Assembly: GCA_019722365.1 (NCBI GenBank)
Contig: JADFUC010000331.1
Span: forward strand, 96,566 to 160,565
Source: Lithospermum erythrorhizon
Lineage: Eukaryota > Streptophyta > Magnoliopsida > Boraginales > Boraginaceae
DNA length: 64,000 nucleotides
Direction of reading: 5' to 3'
The notes under the pieces are model-generated. The model saw only the letters and a program-made list of their open reading frames with translations. It made no database searches and had not been told where the DNA came from. Below are positions 13,240 to 25,359 of this stretch, piece by piece; position 1 is the first letter of the stretch; every line of letters begins with the position of its first letter. The position numbers and the translations under genes are program-made.

Positions 13240-13880
13240 AAGTGGATAACTATTAAAGGATTACGAGTATGTTGATATGATAGTGTGGGCGGATTTATGG
13301 AAGAGGTATTTATTGAGATGATTTATTGAAATGTGATTTTGATTATATTAGTGTGATATAATGAGTACACGTGTATAAGTATGAGAATAGGTTGATTGAA
13401 CTAATTGGTTGTATTGAGAAACTATGTTCAATATCAATATATGAGATATTAGGATGTTATAGATTTGAGATATTATGATATGACTATATATGGGTAAAAT
13501 GTGATGTTAAATGAGATTATATGTTTATAAATGTAATGAATGAGAGAATCAATCATTTTGGTTGATAACATTAAAAGAGTTAGGATAATCTTTGAAAATG
13601 AATTGTTGTGATATTAATGTGAATATAGGATGTTGAGATTTATGACGTTATGTGAATATAACATGATGATAGAATGTGGTAAGATTATGAAATTTAAAGT
13701 ATGATGTTGAGTAGAAATGTGATACGATGAGAAGTTAATAATAAAGGTGATGTGGCACATTATCATAAGATGGGTTATATAAATTGAATGTGTCTATATG
13801 TGTATTGTATAATCTTATGGTTGTACTTTGTGAGATATTGCTATGTTTTTTATAGGAGTATGATGACAAATTGATCAATT
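13240..13880 (+). repeat. LTR-like AT-rich fragment, left part
   Basis: This stretch and 14590-14980 look like one LTR-like sequence split by the LINE tail. The right part carries CCCATGGGATATCACCAGCG, a segment I associate with gypsy LTR leaders. There is no coding potential. Confidence 0.3.
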
Positions 13881-13884
13881 ACTT

Positions 13885-14590
13885 GATTTTTTTTTATTAA
13901 ACTCTCGCTTCCAGGGCTTTCATGTTAATTAAAATAAAAATAAATGTCAATACATCGTTTTTTGGGATAGAACCCCAACAAAGCAAAATAAAAACCTTAA
14001 ATAAAAGTATCTAAAGTAAAAGTGGGGCTCGTCGCATTTGAATAAGACAAAAAATAAAGAAAATCCAAATAAAACAATCCATAAACGAATTACAAGAACA
14101 AAAGATAATACCATCCCACGGGAGGCGACAACCGAGTCTTCCCTACTTGAAGCAACTTCAACACAATACGCTTGATTCGGCCGCGGATATAGGGGATACC
14201 TACAATTTCAGTTTGAACCAAAGCTCAAATCCGATCATGTGTGACATCAGGCCTCCAAACGTAGTGAGCACGCTCCTTGAGAGATAGTTTAGCAAGTGCA
14301 TCTGCCACCATATTTTGCTCACGCCCAGATATGTTTCAGTTCCGATCATAAGACCTGCAGAAGATGATTAATAGAAGTGATAACATTGTTCCAACACTAG
14401 TGAGTCCGCTGATCCTGGACCATCTTGACAAGCTTTGTCGTAGAATTTGTCTCCACTACAATCGAGGAAAAACCACGGAAGTAGTACACTGAGAACCTCG
14501 AGAGAAGTAGCCTTAATTTCCGCTTCAATGCCCGAAATGACCGCCATATAGAACCCCAAGCATAAACATGTAGCGTTTCTCATATGATGG
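13885..14590 (-). mobile_element. L1-type LINE, 3' end (RNase H tail)
   Basis: The minus strand ends in poly(A) (T-run near 13886-13895) preceded by ATTAACATGAAAGCCCTGGA, the same 3' tail as the elements at 4464 and 46805. Near 14285-14330 it encodes GREQNMVADALAKLSLKERA, the end of a LINE RNase H domain, and 14368-14583 carries an upstream RNase H segment (GFYMAVISGIEAEIKAT). Frames are broken. It is a 5'-truncated insertion of about 0.7 kb. Confidence 0.75.
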
Positions 14591-14985
14591 GTTTTACTGT
14601 GAAGTCATGATTGATAGTAATATAGGAAAAGAATGGTGACCGCGATGATGATAAAATGATGAGATAGATGTATTGAAAATTATTAAAAGTTGCGGTATTA
14701 TTTAGAGATATTAAGAAATAGTTATGTATTAGCATGATGATATGATAGCAAGCAATATTATGAAGTGGATATGATATGAGTTGTGATTTATGATGTGATA
14801 TGTCCGATATTCTTTAAGTGCGGTCCCATGGGATATCACCAGCGATTAACCCCGTGTGTACTGTGTTTGTGTAAAAATATGTATTTAGAAAACGTGTTGT
14901 ATATGATTTATGCGATTGGTGAAATTGGCAAAGTGTAATATATGTTGTTATATTAGATCATCATTTGGGCATAGTCATGTTGTAT
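14590..14985 (+). repeat. LTR-like fragment, right part
   Basis: Probable continuation of 13240-13880 beyond the LINE insertion. It contains the CCCATGGGATATCACCAGCG segment at about 14824-14843 and no coding sequence. Confidence 0.3.
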
Positions 14986-14992
14986 TTTTTCT

Positions 14993-15519
14993 TCATTCTT
15001 TTGAGTCGAGATTTGTATTGTGACTTTGATGTTCATGTTTTTTGCGAACATAACCTCGGGCGGCTTGACGTAGAGGTAGGTAATTTAATTTCGATACTGC
15101 CATGAAAACTATTATTGTAAAGCAAACTCCATCTTTGGTAATTAATAATCCTAATGGCCAAAAATCTAATATCTGAACCACGTAACATATCCTGAAGTGT
15201 TTGAATTGTTCCTCCGGTAAGCCATCGATTGGTGAGGTGAAATGAAGTACTAAGATTGACCACCGAACCCATTGACTGCTTGAAAACCTTTTCCAAAACC
15301 ATGAAGTGAATCTAGCATCTCGATCGACCTGATAGTTACTAGTACTCCGTGAAGTCGATACCGATCGATCAACGTACTCTTGTGCTAAGCTGTTAGGGAC
15401 CATAGATCGATCTTATTGGAATAAAATGAGCTAGCACGATGCTTTATCAACTATCGCCCCAAATACCATAGTTTCTCTTAAATGTTCTTGGTAGTCCGAA
15501 AACAAAATCCATAAGTAAT
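14993..15519 (-). pseudogene. Ty3/gypsy integrase, C-terminal part (decayed)
   Basis: Integrase inserts retrotransposon cDNA into the host chromosome. The minus-strand translation shows, in order, MDFVFGLPR (about 15500, start of the catalytic core), DRDARFTSWFWK (second catalytic Asp region), MGSVVNLSTSFHLTN and GTIQTLQDMLRG (the region that normally holds the catalytic Glu, here replaced in GGTIQTL), then YNNSFHGSIEIKLP. These blocks are collinear with Del/Tekay-type gypsy integrases but lie in shifting frames. The upstream zinc-finger part resumes at 18061, past an inserted solo LTR. It is not functional. Confidence 0.85.
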
Positions 15520-15524
15520 GTGTT

Positions 15525-18055
15525 TGTAACGACCGCCTCAGTCATGCGCCCTCGAGAGTTAAGAGTCGTTATAAACTTTATATATTTAATTAAGCATACG
15601 ATGGTTGACACAAAACTAACCTGTTTGAAAATCAATAAAACCTCATAGTTTGATAAAAGTGAAATAGTTCGAAAGTTCAAAATATTTCCATACAGTTTAA
15701 CCATGTTGGCATCCACCTAACCCAAATCAAAAATACAAACTTCGTAACATTACGAGTTCAAAATACTTCATAAAAGCGGTTTATAAATTTTTCAACACCA
15801 AAAATAAAATCACAGTACGATACACCAAAAATAATTGAGTAGAAAAGATATTTGCCGAGGATCCCCAATAACCGTCTCTCACTTAAAGTAAAATCAACGA
15901 TCACTCACGAACTCCACTTGACTTCTCCGTTACTTTTGTCGTCTGGAGGTTGGAAGGGGTAAGCTCGGTAGTGAAGCGAATCGCGGGTAGTAACTTATCC
16001 ATCGAATGAGGTACATAACAAGAGATATAGGCGTGGCGATAGTATATATATATGTGCAATAAAAGAACATACCAAAAATCCATAGCATCATAATAATAAT
16101 AATCATCGTCAACATATAGCCATCTTAGAGGATTTCGACTTATGTTAATCCACATGTTATATCAAGAGATAGCATGCGGCGCAATAGCGAGCAAACATCG
16201 CAAATTCTCAAACACAACGGTTATACCACAGCCAAAAATACACGAAAACTCACGAAAATAAAACCATGACATTATGACATTCACAAACCTAGTGACATCC
16301 TCCCGATGTCAACACGATAAAGGCAATGCACCTGATAAGCGTATCCGATATTTATATAATGTCATTGCCCTTTTCCGGCAGGCTCACGCATGTAATACAA
16401 TATAATATCCTATCCTTTTCGGCAGGCTCACCCTTCGCTCTCCCATATAATATCATATCCTTTTCCCGGCAGGCTCGCGCCGATCACGTACAAAATCATA
16501 AACATCAGCTGCAGACGACCTCTGCATGCGACTCGATATACCCCACAGCGTCTTAATATGGTGTGACTACTCTCTATATGAAACCAAGCATGACCGACAA
16601 CCAACATCACACCAAACATACCAACCATGACAAAACATAACCACGACTGGTCGCATCCACAGCAACCACTTGACCCCGGATAAAACAATCATTACATAAG
16701 TATAACAATGCTTAATATAGCGCCCATGTGCCATAATACAACAATCTCGTATATGACACTACTACCATAATATACATAATGCATCCATCATACAACTCAA
16801 CATTTCACAACTTAAGCAAATTACACTATCGTATAAATTCGCAAAACAATTATTAGTCCGCATGTCATTTTGTCAATGCATTAAATAGCGTAAATAATAT
16901 TATCCACATGGTGATAAATCGCCCACTGGCTAGTACCAGCGTCAAATCAATGCGATCCATGAGCGCTTTCAGCGTTCGAGTCTAAACAAAACACCGAAAG
17001 TACAATTACTACAAACTTCGTTATAAATTCTCTTTTTAACAACTTTTAGTACCAATTAGCCACTTTAGGTAAATTATTACTAGTTAAGCAAGCGATAAAC
17101 TAAGCGACACAATATAACCCACACCTTAACCATTTTAGGCACCCTCTGTCTGGTTTCTAATACCTTAAACAATTTCAACGATCAAAATATATACTTTTCA
17201 ACCAACTAAACCCATTTCTAACAACATGACCTGAAACCGTTTAGCAAATCTAATAAAACTAATTTCAACATATCTTCATCCAAAAACTTTATAAATTACA
17301 ATTCCACCTCAAACAATTATAATAAGGTCAGAACATACATACCATTAAAAACATTTTTTTGGAAAAGGTCAACCCAAAGTCAACTTCGAAAGTCAACAAA
17401 ACTACTGACATTTTTCTACTGAAATCGGTTATCACCTCTATACTATAATCTAAGCCTAGATAATAATTATATGCCATATTAAACCTAAAACCAGTCAAAC
17501 TAATTCCCAAAAGTCAACTTCCTAAGCGTCAAAGAAATACTCATCCAAATTTAACTTTAACTCAAGAACAACTAATTTAAGGCTTAAGAATCGTTTGGCA
17601 ATATAAATCGAAATACAAAAAGTCAACCCATTCAAAACTCATGAAATACTCAAAAAGATTCGGCCTTTTTACCCTTGAATCGAAGAGGATGATGAGAGCT
17701 ACTCAAGAAATTTGAGGACCAAAGCTTGCGAGATGGAGGAGAAATCGAAGAAAGAAAATCAAGGGGAAAAGGGGAGGGGGTTCGGCGGCTATGAGGGGAA
17801 GGGAGATGGGATTTTTTTTGTTTTTAGGGCTTGTTTGGTATGTGGGAAGGATGAGGGGAAAATGAGTTTATCTTTGTGAAAATCCGACCGTTTTTAGTTT
17901 TAAGCGATGCTCTCGATTTAACTTATCTCGAGCTATTAACTTCGGCATCAATATTTATAGTCCATGAAATATAAAGTGGGTCCAATTTCACGTTAATTAA
18001 ATTAATAACTCCAGCGTTTAATTTATTAATTGATGAATCGTTACGGTTATTACAG
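15525..18055 (-). mobile_element. Solo LTR inserted in the gypsy integrase gene
   Basis: Read on the minus strand it starts TGTAATAACCGTAACG (18054 leftwards) and ends GTTACA (15525-15530). The 5-bp duplication GTGTT lies at 15520-15524 and 18056-18060, and integrase coding sequence resumes exactly beyond it, which proves the insertion. It belongs to the LTR family of the triplicated region at 28-35 kb: both carry several copies of CCTTTTCCCGGCAGGCTCAC (here at 16366-16480). Spurious frames inside it should not be annotated. Confidence 0.82.
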
Positions 18056-18060
18056 GTGTT

Positions 18061-20058
18061 CCAGTATCGACTCATGAGGTGGAAGGGTTGCAATAACCTG
18101 GCTTTGGATGTCTATGTTCAATTTTGCACATTTGGCTTAAGTCAAACAACACAGCTATGAATTCAACAATCTCTCTTTTCATTTTTTGGCCACCAATGTG
18201 TTCGAGTCATGATACATACTTGGTACTACCCGGGGATGCATGCTATGGAACATTATGAAGCTTCTTTGAGAATTTCACTCTTGATTCACCGGAGTAGAGG
18301 TACAAATATTGCATGCCATTGTAAGAATTCCATCATCTTTGATTCTGAAATCGTCTGCTCGTTCTTTACTTCCTCATTGCTTATCTTTTTTGTAGCTTTT
18401 TAAATGCTGTTGTGATTCTAAGATTCAATCAAGAAGAATCGGTATAATCTTATTTGTGTGAAAGATTTCCATTCACTCGATTCAAAATTAACACCAATTC
18501 TTTTTTACGGTGAGCTATTGATTCACCCGGCCCGATGTGTAAAGCGGGAAAGTTTTTCTTTTACGACTTCGATCGTCAATGACTACATTGGCTTTACCCG
18601 GATGATATTCAATAGAACAATCATAATCACTGATAAATTCCATCCATCTTCATTGCTATAAATTAAAATCTTTTTTGTCAGGAAAATATTTCAAGCTATG
18701 ATCAGTAAAAATTTGACATCGCCCGCTCCATTCAAAGTAATGTCTCGAATCTCTTAGCGCCAAAGACAATAGCGGCCAATTCCGGATCAGGTGTTGGATA
18801 GTACATTCATGGTTCTTGATTATGCCGTGATATAGGCTATCGCTCGACCATTACGCATTAGAAACCTTTGAGCCTTGATGAGAGGGTATCGGCTGTAAAT
18901 GATGTAACCCTCGAGAATCGTGGAAGAGTTAAAATTGGAGGCAGTTAGCACTTTCCTTTATCGTTAAGCAGTATGCGTCGTCACTCATTACAAATGATAC
19001 ACTTACAGTCAATTGAGTCAATGGTGTTGCAAATTGAAATCTTTTATGAACCGTCCATAGTACCCGCTTTAAACCCAAAAAACTTGTCAACTTTCCGTAA
19101 CAGCAGTTTGGTCGCTCCCGATTCATCGCGTCTTACATCATTTGAGGATCGGCACTAATCACGCTTCACGAAATTCACGTGTCCACGAAATTGCACTTTA
19201 CTCGGCGGAACTCACACTTTCGAGGAAAATTTGTAAATAATTGATTTCGCTTAGTGCAAAACAATTCGAAAATGCTCCTCGTGTTAACTGTGACCACGTG
19301 AATACGCAAAATATCATCGATAGGCAGCGTGAATACCAGAAGAAGGGGAGCACCCGAGGAGAAGCTTGGCCAGGTCGAATGAAACCACCCCTATCCTAGA
19401 AATTCTTGTAATTGAGTCTTGACTCCTTTAGTGCAGGAGCCATTGATATGGGGCCATAGAAATTGGAGAAGTACTGGGAAGTAAATCGATCTTGAATTCT
19501 ACTTCTCGTTGGAGAATACGACAATTCTTTGCAGGAAACAACGTCGGCGTACTCTCTTCCTGATATAAGCGTCACTCCAATTTGACTTTAGTTTTCTTTT
19601 ATATCGACAGCGAAGGCGAATGCTTGATGCGCGTTTCTTGAAAGCTTACGTGCAACTAATGCGAAATAAGGCGAGGAAGGAAGATTTTTGATCGCTGAAA
19701 AGAAATCAATTTCGGGTAACGGACTAGAAATCGCATGATCTCCTTACGATGGAAATCAATCATGGCATGATGTTTTTCAAATGGGAAGTAAATCCACGTC
19801 AAATTTATGATTTTCTATACTTAAAGGACAATTTCTAAGTATATCGAGAGAAATCAGTGAGCTCTGAGGTATCGAACATAAGAAGAGGGGAAAGGAAAGA
19901 ATTTCTCGAGATAAGAGAAATATGATGTGAAAAACTTGTGGAGACAAAGGAATGCGTTGCTCTAGAATCAAAAATAAAACTTTAACTAACCACGAATAAA
20001 GATAAAGTACTTGTAACAAGTTTAGGTGAATTTTTTGAGCTTCCTCACAGGTAATTGA
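18061..20058 (-). pseudogene. Ty3/gypsy pol: protease, RT, RNase H, start of integrase
   Basis: Reading leftwards from 20058 on the minus strand: a retropepsin remnant, DSRATHSF (Asp codon 19967-19969; family motif DSGATHSF with Gly changed to Arg), then ENHKFDVDLLPI (about 19780); RT start with VEFKIDLLPS and PISMAPYQ (about 19450-19500); the RT catalytic IDDIL (19307-19321); LRKVDKFFGFK/SFLGLK (about 19080); ATPLTQLT (about 19030); RNase H motif CQIFTDHSLKYF (about 18680-18720); and the integrase zinc-finger/linker with HRHPK and QPFHLMS (about 18080-18130). The order PR-RT-RH-IN is that of Ty3/gypsy. Stops and frameshifts are frequent. An LTR in opposite orientation starts at 20059 and cuts off any gag. 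Confidence 0.85.
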
Positions 20059-22990
20059 TGTCAAATAACCCATTAAATGAGATGCTTAATGGTGACAGTA
20101 CAGGGAATATTATAATACTTTCGAAATAAAATAGATATACCGAGGCGAGTATTAAATGAGTAGTAGCAACTTTGATAATAATATATTGGGATTGTGTTCA
20201 TTAAATTTAATGACAAAAGGTGGAGAAAGCCAAAACACCACTGAGCGAGGGCCTAATACACTTACTTTCTATAGATATCCTTAGCCCCAAAATATCTTCC
20301 CGTCCTTATCCTTTTTCTTCTTGGCGAAAATCATCATCATCGTCTCCACCGTTTCACCATTTTTTTTTTTTTCGAAGTTTCTCGTTTAGTTCGAGCTTTA
20401 AGTATTGCTACAATCATCTAAGCATCTGGTATGTAGTACAACTCTTAACCTCTTACAAGTAATAAAAATATCTAGATGGTATGTTATGTTTGTTTTATGG
20501 TCAGACATTAAGAAATAATCATATTATATATAGAGTTGATTTGTTTCTATTAATTCGGTTTTATATAAATAAGTAATGATAAATATATTTCAAAAATCAT
20601 AAAAGTTTGTTTTAGTAAGTTTTGTCATAGGGAATTGACTTTATGAAGGGTTTTGTTTTGAAGTTTTTATTTATTATAAATTTTGAGTTAAATGAAATGA
20701 AATGGGAAACAAATATATATTTTGCATAAAATAATTCAATTGAGTATTTTTAGTAGTATTTTCTTTATTTTTAGTGATTTAATGGTAAAATGATATTTAA
20801 AATAAAAATATATTTATTTTGAGATTTTAAATTCAGTTTGTATTTTTAGAAATCTTGAAGGTATAAAAGACAAAATCTTCAAATTTTAGAAATTTAAAGT
20901 TGATTTGATATTTATTTTTTGAATTATGAGATCTGAGAATAATAATAATGGCGATTTAGTATGAAAATATTTATTTGCATAAAAATAGTCGGACATAATC
21001 TTTGAACCATTTTACACATTTTGAACTGAGATAATTATATCGAGAACTTGTTGGATTATTTTTTTATATTTATTTGAGGGTTTTAATATATGGAGTAAAA
21101 GAGGCGATTATAAAAGAAAGGATATTAAAATAAACATATAATTTCTTTGGATGGCAGTTGAGCCCGGACACATCCACGTGGACTACCAGAGATATTTTGG
21201 TTTCTTTTGTTGGGGTGAGTACAGTCTCGTTGGGGAAACCTTTCACATATATTATGATTATATATTTATTATTCATGTGGATTTATGTTAGAATGTATAT
21301 TGAGTTTGAGTTGGAATGTTAGCGGATTGTTGTAGTTGTTTTGTGATTATACTCTGAGTGTTGCGTGTGTGGTATTATTAGTTGTTTGTTGCATTTGTTG
21401 AGGTAGTATTAGTAATATTCTCTTTTTACTTGGTTGATTTGGGTGAAAATGAAGTATATATATCACGTTAGAGGTGGGGTAAGCCTCGTCGGGGAGGAGG
21501 ATTGTGATATGCATATTGAGGGGGTAGCCAGGTGTTCGGGAGGATTGTGATGCTGCATATTGATGGGTATAGAAATAGCCAAGATTCATGGTATTTAATA
21601 TGATTTTGATTTTGATTTGAGTGTTTTCACGGTTAAAAGTTAAAATTTTAAATCGAATAATGATAATGTGGTTGGGACAAGATGAGACCACTTCATATAT
21701 ATTTTATTTATATATATTTGCATGTGTTTTGTCATTATTTTGACATGTGTATTGAGTTATTGAGTAATGTTATGAATGGTTGTGATTATGATTCGTGTTA
21801 TGAGATAGTTGTGATTATGGCTAAATGTTATGTGATAGTTGTGATTATGATTCATGTTATGAGATAGTTGTGATTATGACTTCGTATTTATGAGGCTGTA
21901 ATTGGTGTGTGGTTATACACGCGCGTGTCTTTAACGTGTACTTGTCTTTGCGTGTGGCTATGTGTTATGTGTATTAATCTACTACATGCGGAGTTTGTTT
22001 GATTGCTTTGGTATATATATGTGGGCGGTGGTGACCCGGCGGGGAGGTTTGGTGTGGTATGCATATTGGTGGAGTAGCCGAGTGGATTGAGGAGGTTTGG
22101 TGTGATATATGCATATTGAGGGAGGTGGCCTTGCGATTAGGGAGGATTGAGGTGGAGACCTCGTCGATTATTTGTGGAGGTGGATTCCTCGTTTGTTTTA
22201 TTATTTGTGGAGTGGATTCCCTCGTTTATTTATTGTTTGTGGAGGTGGATTCCTCGCTTGATTATTTGTGGAGGTGGATTCCTCATTTGTTTTATTATTT
22301 GTGGGGGTGGATTCCTCAAATTTTGATTAATTTGTGTTGAGCCAGTTTCCCTTAAATGAATATCGTTATTGATGGTTATAAAAAAAAACCATTGTATAGT
22401 ATTATGTGATATCGTATACAAGAGGATTCTATAGATTTGTGGGCCAGTTATTCATTGTGTAGCTGGTTAATGTATATGCATATTTTATATATAAGTATGA
22501 TTATATGTGATTGGGTAAAATACGTAATTTGTGTTCACTCGGCTTTATAGTTGACTCCACTTTCTCACATGGGCGGTTATGCCTAGGTGCAAGGAGGCGA
22601 TCGTTGAGGTGGTTGGTCTGCATTGTTGAGGCTAGCATTGAAGATCGTAGGTGAGGTGGTGGTGGCATAGAAAGTCCTCGTCGATCGTTTCCACTTTGTT
22701 GTCGACACATTTATATTTACAGACTTTGTGTATATGTGTTGTATTTTGAGATTTGCGTGTATTCTTGGGTTGTATTATTCACGTGAATTTGTGTTCGGGG
22801 TTGTAATTTGTTTTTGTTGGATGTGTTGTTTGGGAACACCACGATGGACTAGAGTGTTTTGTCTTTGTTAATGTCGTGAGAGTCATTTTTGTTATTATTA
22901 TCCATCGATTGGTGGCTACCGAGATTATCTGAGTTGATGTAATCTTGTAACCTCGAGGTGGCCGACTTAGGGTATGGTCGTTCTGAGGGA
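20059..22990 (+). mobile_element. Gypsy LTR (plus), abutting the minus-strand pol
   Basis: It begins TGTCAAATAACCCATTAAAT, a variant of the TGTAATAACCCGTT start of this LTR superfamily. It shares the later blocks ACCGAGGCGAGTATTAAATG, GCATGTGTTTTGTCAT…TTTGACATGTGTATTG and the terminal CGAGGTGGCCGACTTAGG. Internal tandem repeats are clear: GAGATAGTTGTGATTATG units (about 32 bp, 21750-21880) and TTTGTGGAGGTGGATTCCTC units (about 35-45 bp, five copies, 22165-22320). I could not confirm a target duplication; it may be a solo LTR or a fragment. Confidence 0.6.
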
Positions 22991-23420
22991 GTAGGCTTCG
23001 ATTGGGAGGAGGATTGTGATGTATATATATGTTGTTGGGAGATGTGTGTTTTTGGTGGATGGATATGTGGTTGGTGGTTGGTGGATGGTGGATGGTGGAT
23101 GGATGTGGATGAAGGTTTGATGTTATGTATTTTTTGTTGGACTAACCATTATTGATTGTGTTGTTTTTTATTTTGAATGAATATTTGATTTGCATTAGTG
23201 ATTGTTTATAAATATATTAATGCAGGTATTATGTTTTTCATCTCGTGGTGATGTTGAATAAGAGATTATTATTATGTAATTTGGAGGTAGTTGTTAATTT
23301 AGTTAGCACTTATTAAAAATTTATGTATATCTCTTTTTCTATGGGTGGGCATTTTATGCCTAGGGTTTTTTAGAGTTGGTTGTTGAGGTTATCATTGAGA
23401 TTACAGAGGGGTAACAAATG
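22991..23420 (+). repeat. Further gypsy LTR fragment
   Basis: 23335-23400 contains GGGCATTTTATGCCTAGG, which also occurs (reverse complement) in the LTR near 49548-49568. A G/T-rich run of GGTGGATGG repeats lies at 23050-23110. The piece is fragmentary and non-coding. Confidence 0.4.
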
Positions 23421-23830
23421 CAATCGAGGTGGCTCCATACTCGGCGTAGCACTTTGTGCTTCCCCCGTAAATTCTGACATCCTCTTTGGCGCGTCATCAG
23501 GGGCGTACCGTCAGGTAACTTGAGATTCTAGAGGTGGCTCCTCACGGCATCAAGAGGTGGCTCCAGCCCTCGGCCTGCGCCCGTAGCACATGGATTACCA
23601 GCGATTCAGGACGGGCTCCGTTACGTGCAAATTTATGCTTGACCGTACACGAATCGGTCACGTTGTGGAATTTGATGGGTGGCCTCCTGAGCCGGTCTGG
23701 TGCTACATCCGTTTTGCCACATTTCGCGTGCTCGCTTAAGAAACGATGGGTCGCGTCAATTTTGGTCGGCCTTGGCTTGCTTGTTGGAGTTTTATGAGAT
23801 GAGCTTCCGAAAGAAGATGCATCTTTGGTG
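23421..23830. other. GC-rich segment of unknown origin
   Basis: About 400 bp that is clearly more GC- and CpG-rich than its neighbours. It has three copies of GAGGTGGCTCC (23421, 23531, 23554) and one plus-strand open frame (23534-23797, 87 codons) with no family resemblance that I recognise. The LTR side lies to its left and the 23.9-24.7 kb repeat to its right. It may be an internal piece of an unidentified element. Confidence 0.35.
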
Positions 23831-23908
23831 GTATGAGTAGTACCCGATCAAATCATATCAAACATGTCACATACATCTTTTGAGTGAATTATTCTGTTAT
23901 TTACTAGC

Positions 23909-24725
23909 GACTAAGAACATAATAATAAAATTACTTTTATTTTAGTAACTTTAACTATGACAACTATAGATTTATGAAGTACTCTTGGCTTATGCAATTT
24001 CATCCCACATTTTACGATGCCTACTCTTATGCCATTTTAACTTTTGTCTATATCCAAACTATATTAGTTATATCAAGAATCTAAATTGAATACTACATCA
24101 GAAAGTCTATTACATGGATTAAACTAGAACTAACATGTGATTACATAATTTAGTTTTATGTATATTATAGTAATCAATTTACTAAATACTTGACAAAATT
24201 TAATTAGATAAATTGACCATAACCAACGTACTTATATTTAAACCATTAAATATGAGCTCACAATGATCATTAATGGGCCGAGTTTAGCTAATTAAAGTAA
24301 CTTGACATAATTATATAACTAGTTATATAACCAATAAAAAGGATATACTTATACATTTTCCTTAAACATGAAAGAACTTTAAGATTATGATTTAAAAAGG
24401 AAACTAAAATTTTTTAGGAAATGGGAGAGACGGAGTCTCGGCCTAATAGAAGAAAAGGAGGAGGAAAATTTTGTGTGTGTTTCTTTTCTTTAGTTTATGC
24501 TATTTATAGAAATGAAGTTGCTTAGCCTTGAAGTAGTCTATTATCAAGCACGAGGTGTCACTTAAGCAAGTAGGAGGTGTCTAATAAAAGAGCCCAGGCC
24601 ACGATGTGTCATTTCACTTGTAGCTAGGAGGGATAAGATGAATAATATTTAACTATATACTTTGTCTAATTAGAGTTTGTTTAAGTAAGGCAATACTCAA
24701 TTATTACTTGAATCATAAATTCACA
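23909..24725 (-). repeat. Second copy of the 8.46-9.27 kb LTR fragment
   Basis: Direct repeat of 8461-9270, with matching order of TATATCAAGAATCTAAATTG, TATATAACCAATAAAA, AGGAGGAGGAAAATTT and GCAATACTCAATTATTACTTG segments. It differs by small indels and block changes. It ends about 0.6 kb upstream of the BBE-like gene. Confidence 0.65.
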
Positions 24726-25311
24726 TTTATTTGAATATTATTCCTTCATCATACTTTACCATCTAGAAAATATATTTTAAATGAAAATATTGACTTTCTA
24801 TAACAGCACAAACTAGTCCTTCATTGTGAATATCACAAATGATAATAATATAATTATGATATAATCGCGACGTGATCAAATTTTGAATAGAATAAGGCAT
24901 GTGCAGGACCTTAAGGGGTATACTATAGGATCTCAAAAGCCTTTGTATTACATACAAATTATTTGTAAAATATCTATATGTCTATGTTAATTTTGAAAAT
25001 TAAATATAATACTTATTTATTTGACAAATCTTTTCTTATAAAATTTGAGAGAATATTTCTTTTAAATACACTTCATTTTATTAACATTTTAATTTATGTG
25101 GGTACGTTAGGTAACAAATGTTTGTTAAATACAAATAGTAAAAGGATCAGAGTATGCTCGGCCAACTAAATTTAAGGTTCTTAATTAAGAAAAATATGTG
25201 TATTTGGAGAAAGAATGTTGGTGAAATATTAATACTGCCTTTAATGTTGGGAAAGAAGAAATTTGGACAAAAATGGTAACTTTATTCAAGAGTGATCCCC
25301 ATACACCCATA
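24726..25311. other. Upstream intergenic region of the BBE-like gene
   Basis: AT-rich, no repeat or coding sequence recognised. It would hold the proximal promoter elements of the downstream gene, but none can be identified with certainty. Confidence 0.4.
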
Positions 25312-25327
25312 CTATATCTATATATTA
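25312..25327 (+). promoter_or_regulatory. Candidate TATA box of the BBE-like gene
   Basis: CTATATCTATATATTA lies 33-48 bp before the preferred start codon at 25360. If it is the true TATA element the 5' untranslated region is very short (roughly 10-20 nt), and the upstream in-frame ATG at 25273 would not be in the transcript. Not proven. Confidence 0.4.
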
Positions 25328-25359
25328 GAGAAGAGACAAGCCACTTTTACACAAGAAGA

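Noticed and set aside
25273..25359. Upstream in-frame ATG extending the BBE-like protein by 29 residues
   Set aside because: It would place a non-hydrophobic segment before a normal signal peptide, and the best TATA-like sequence lies downstream of it.
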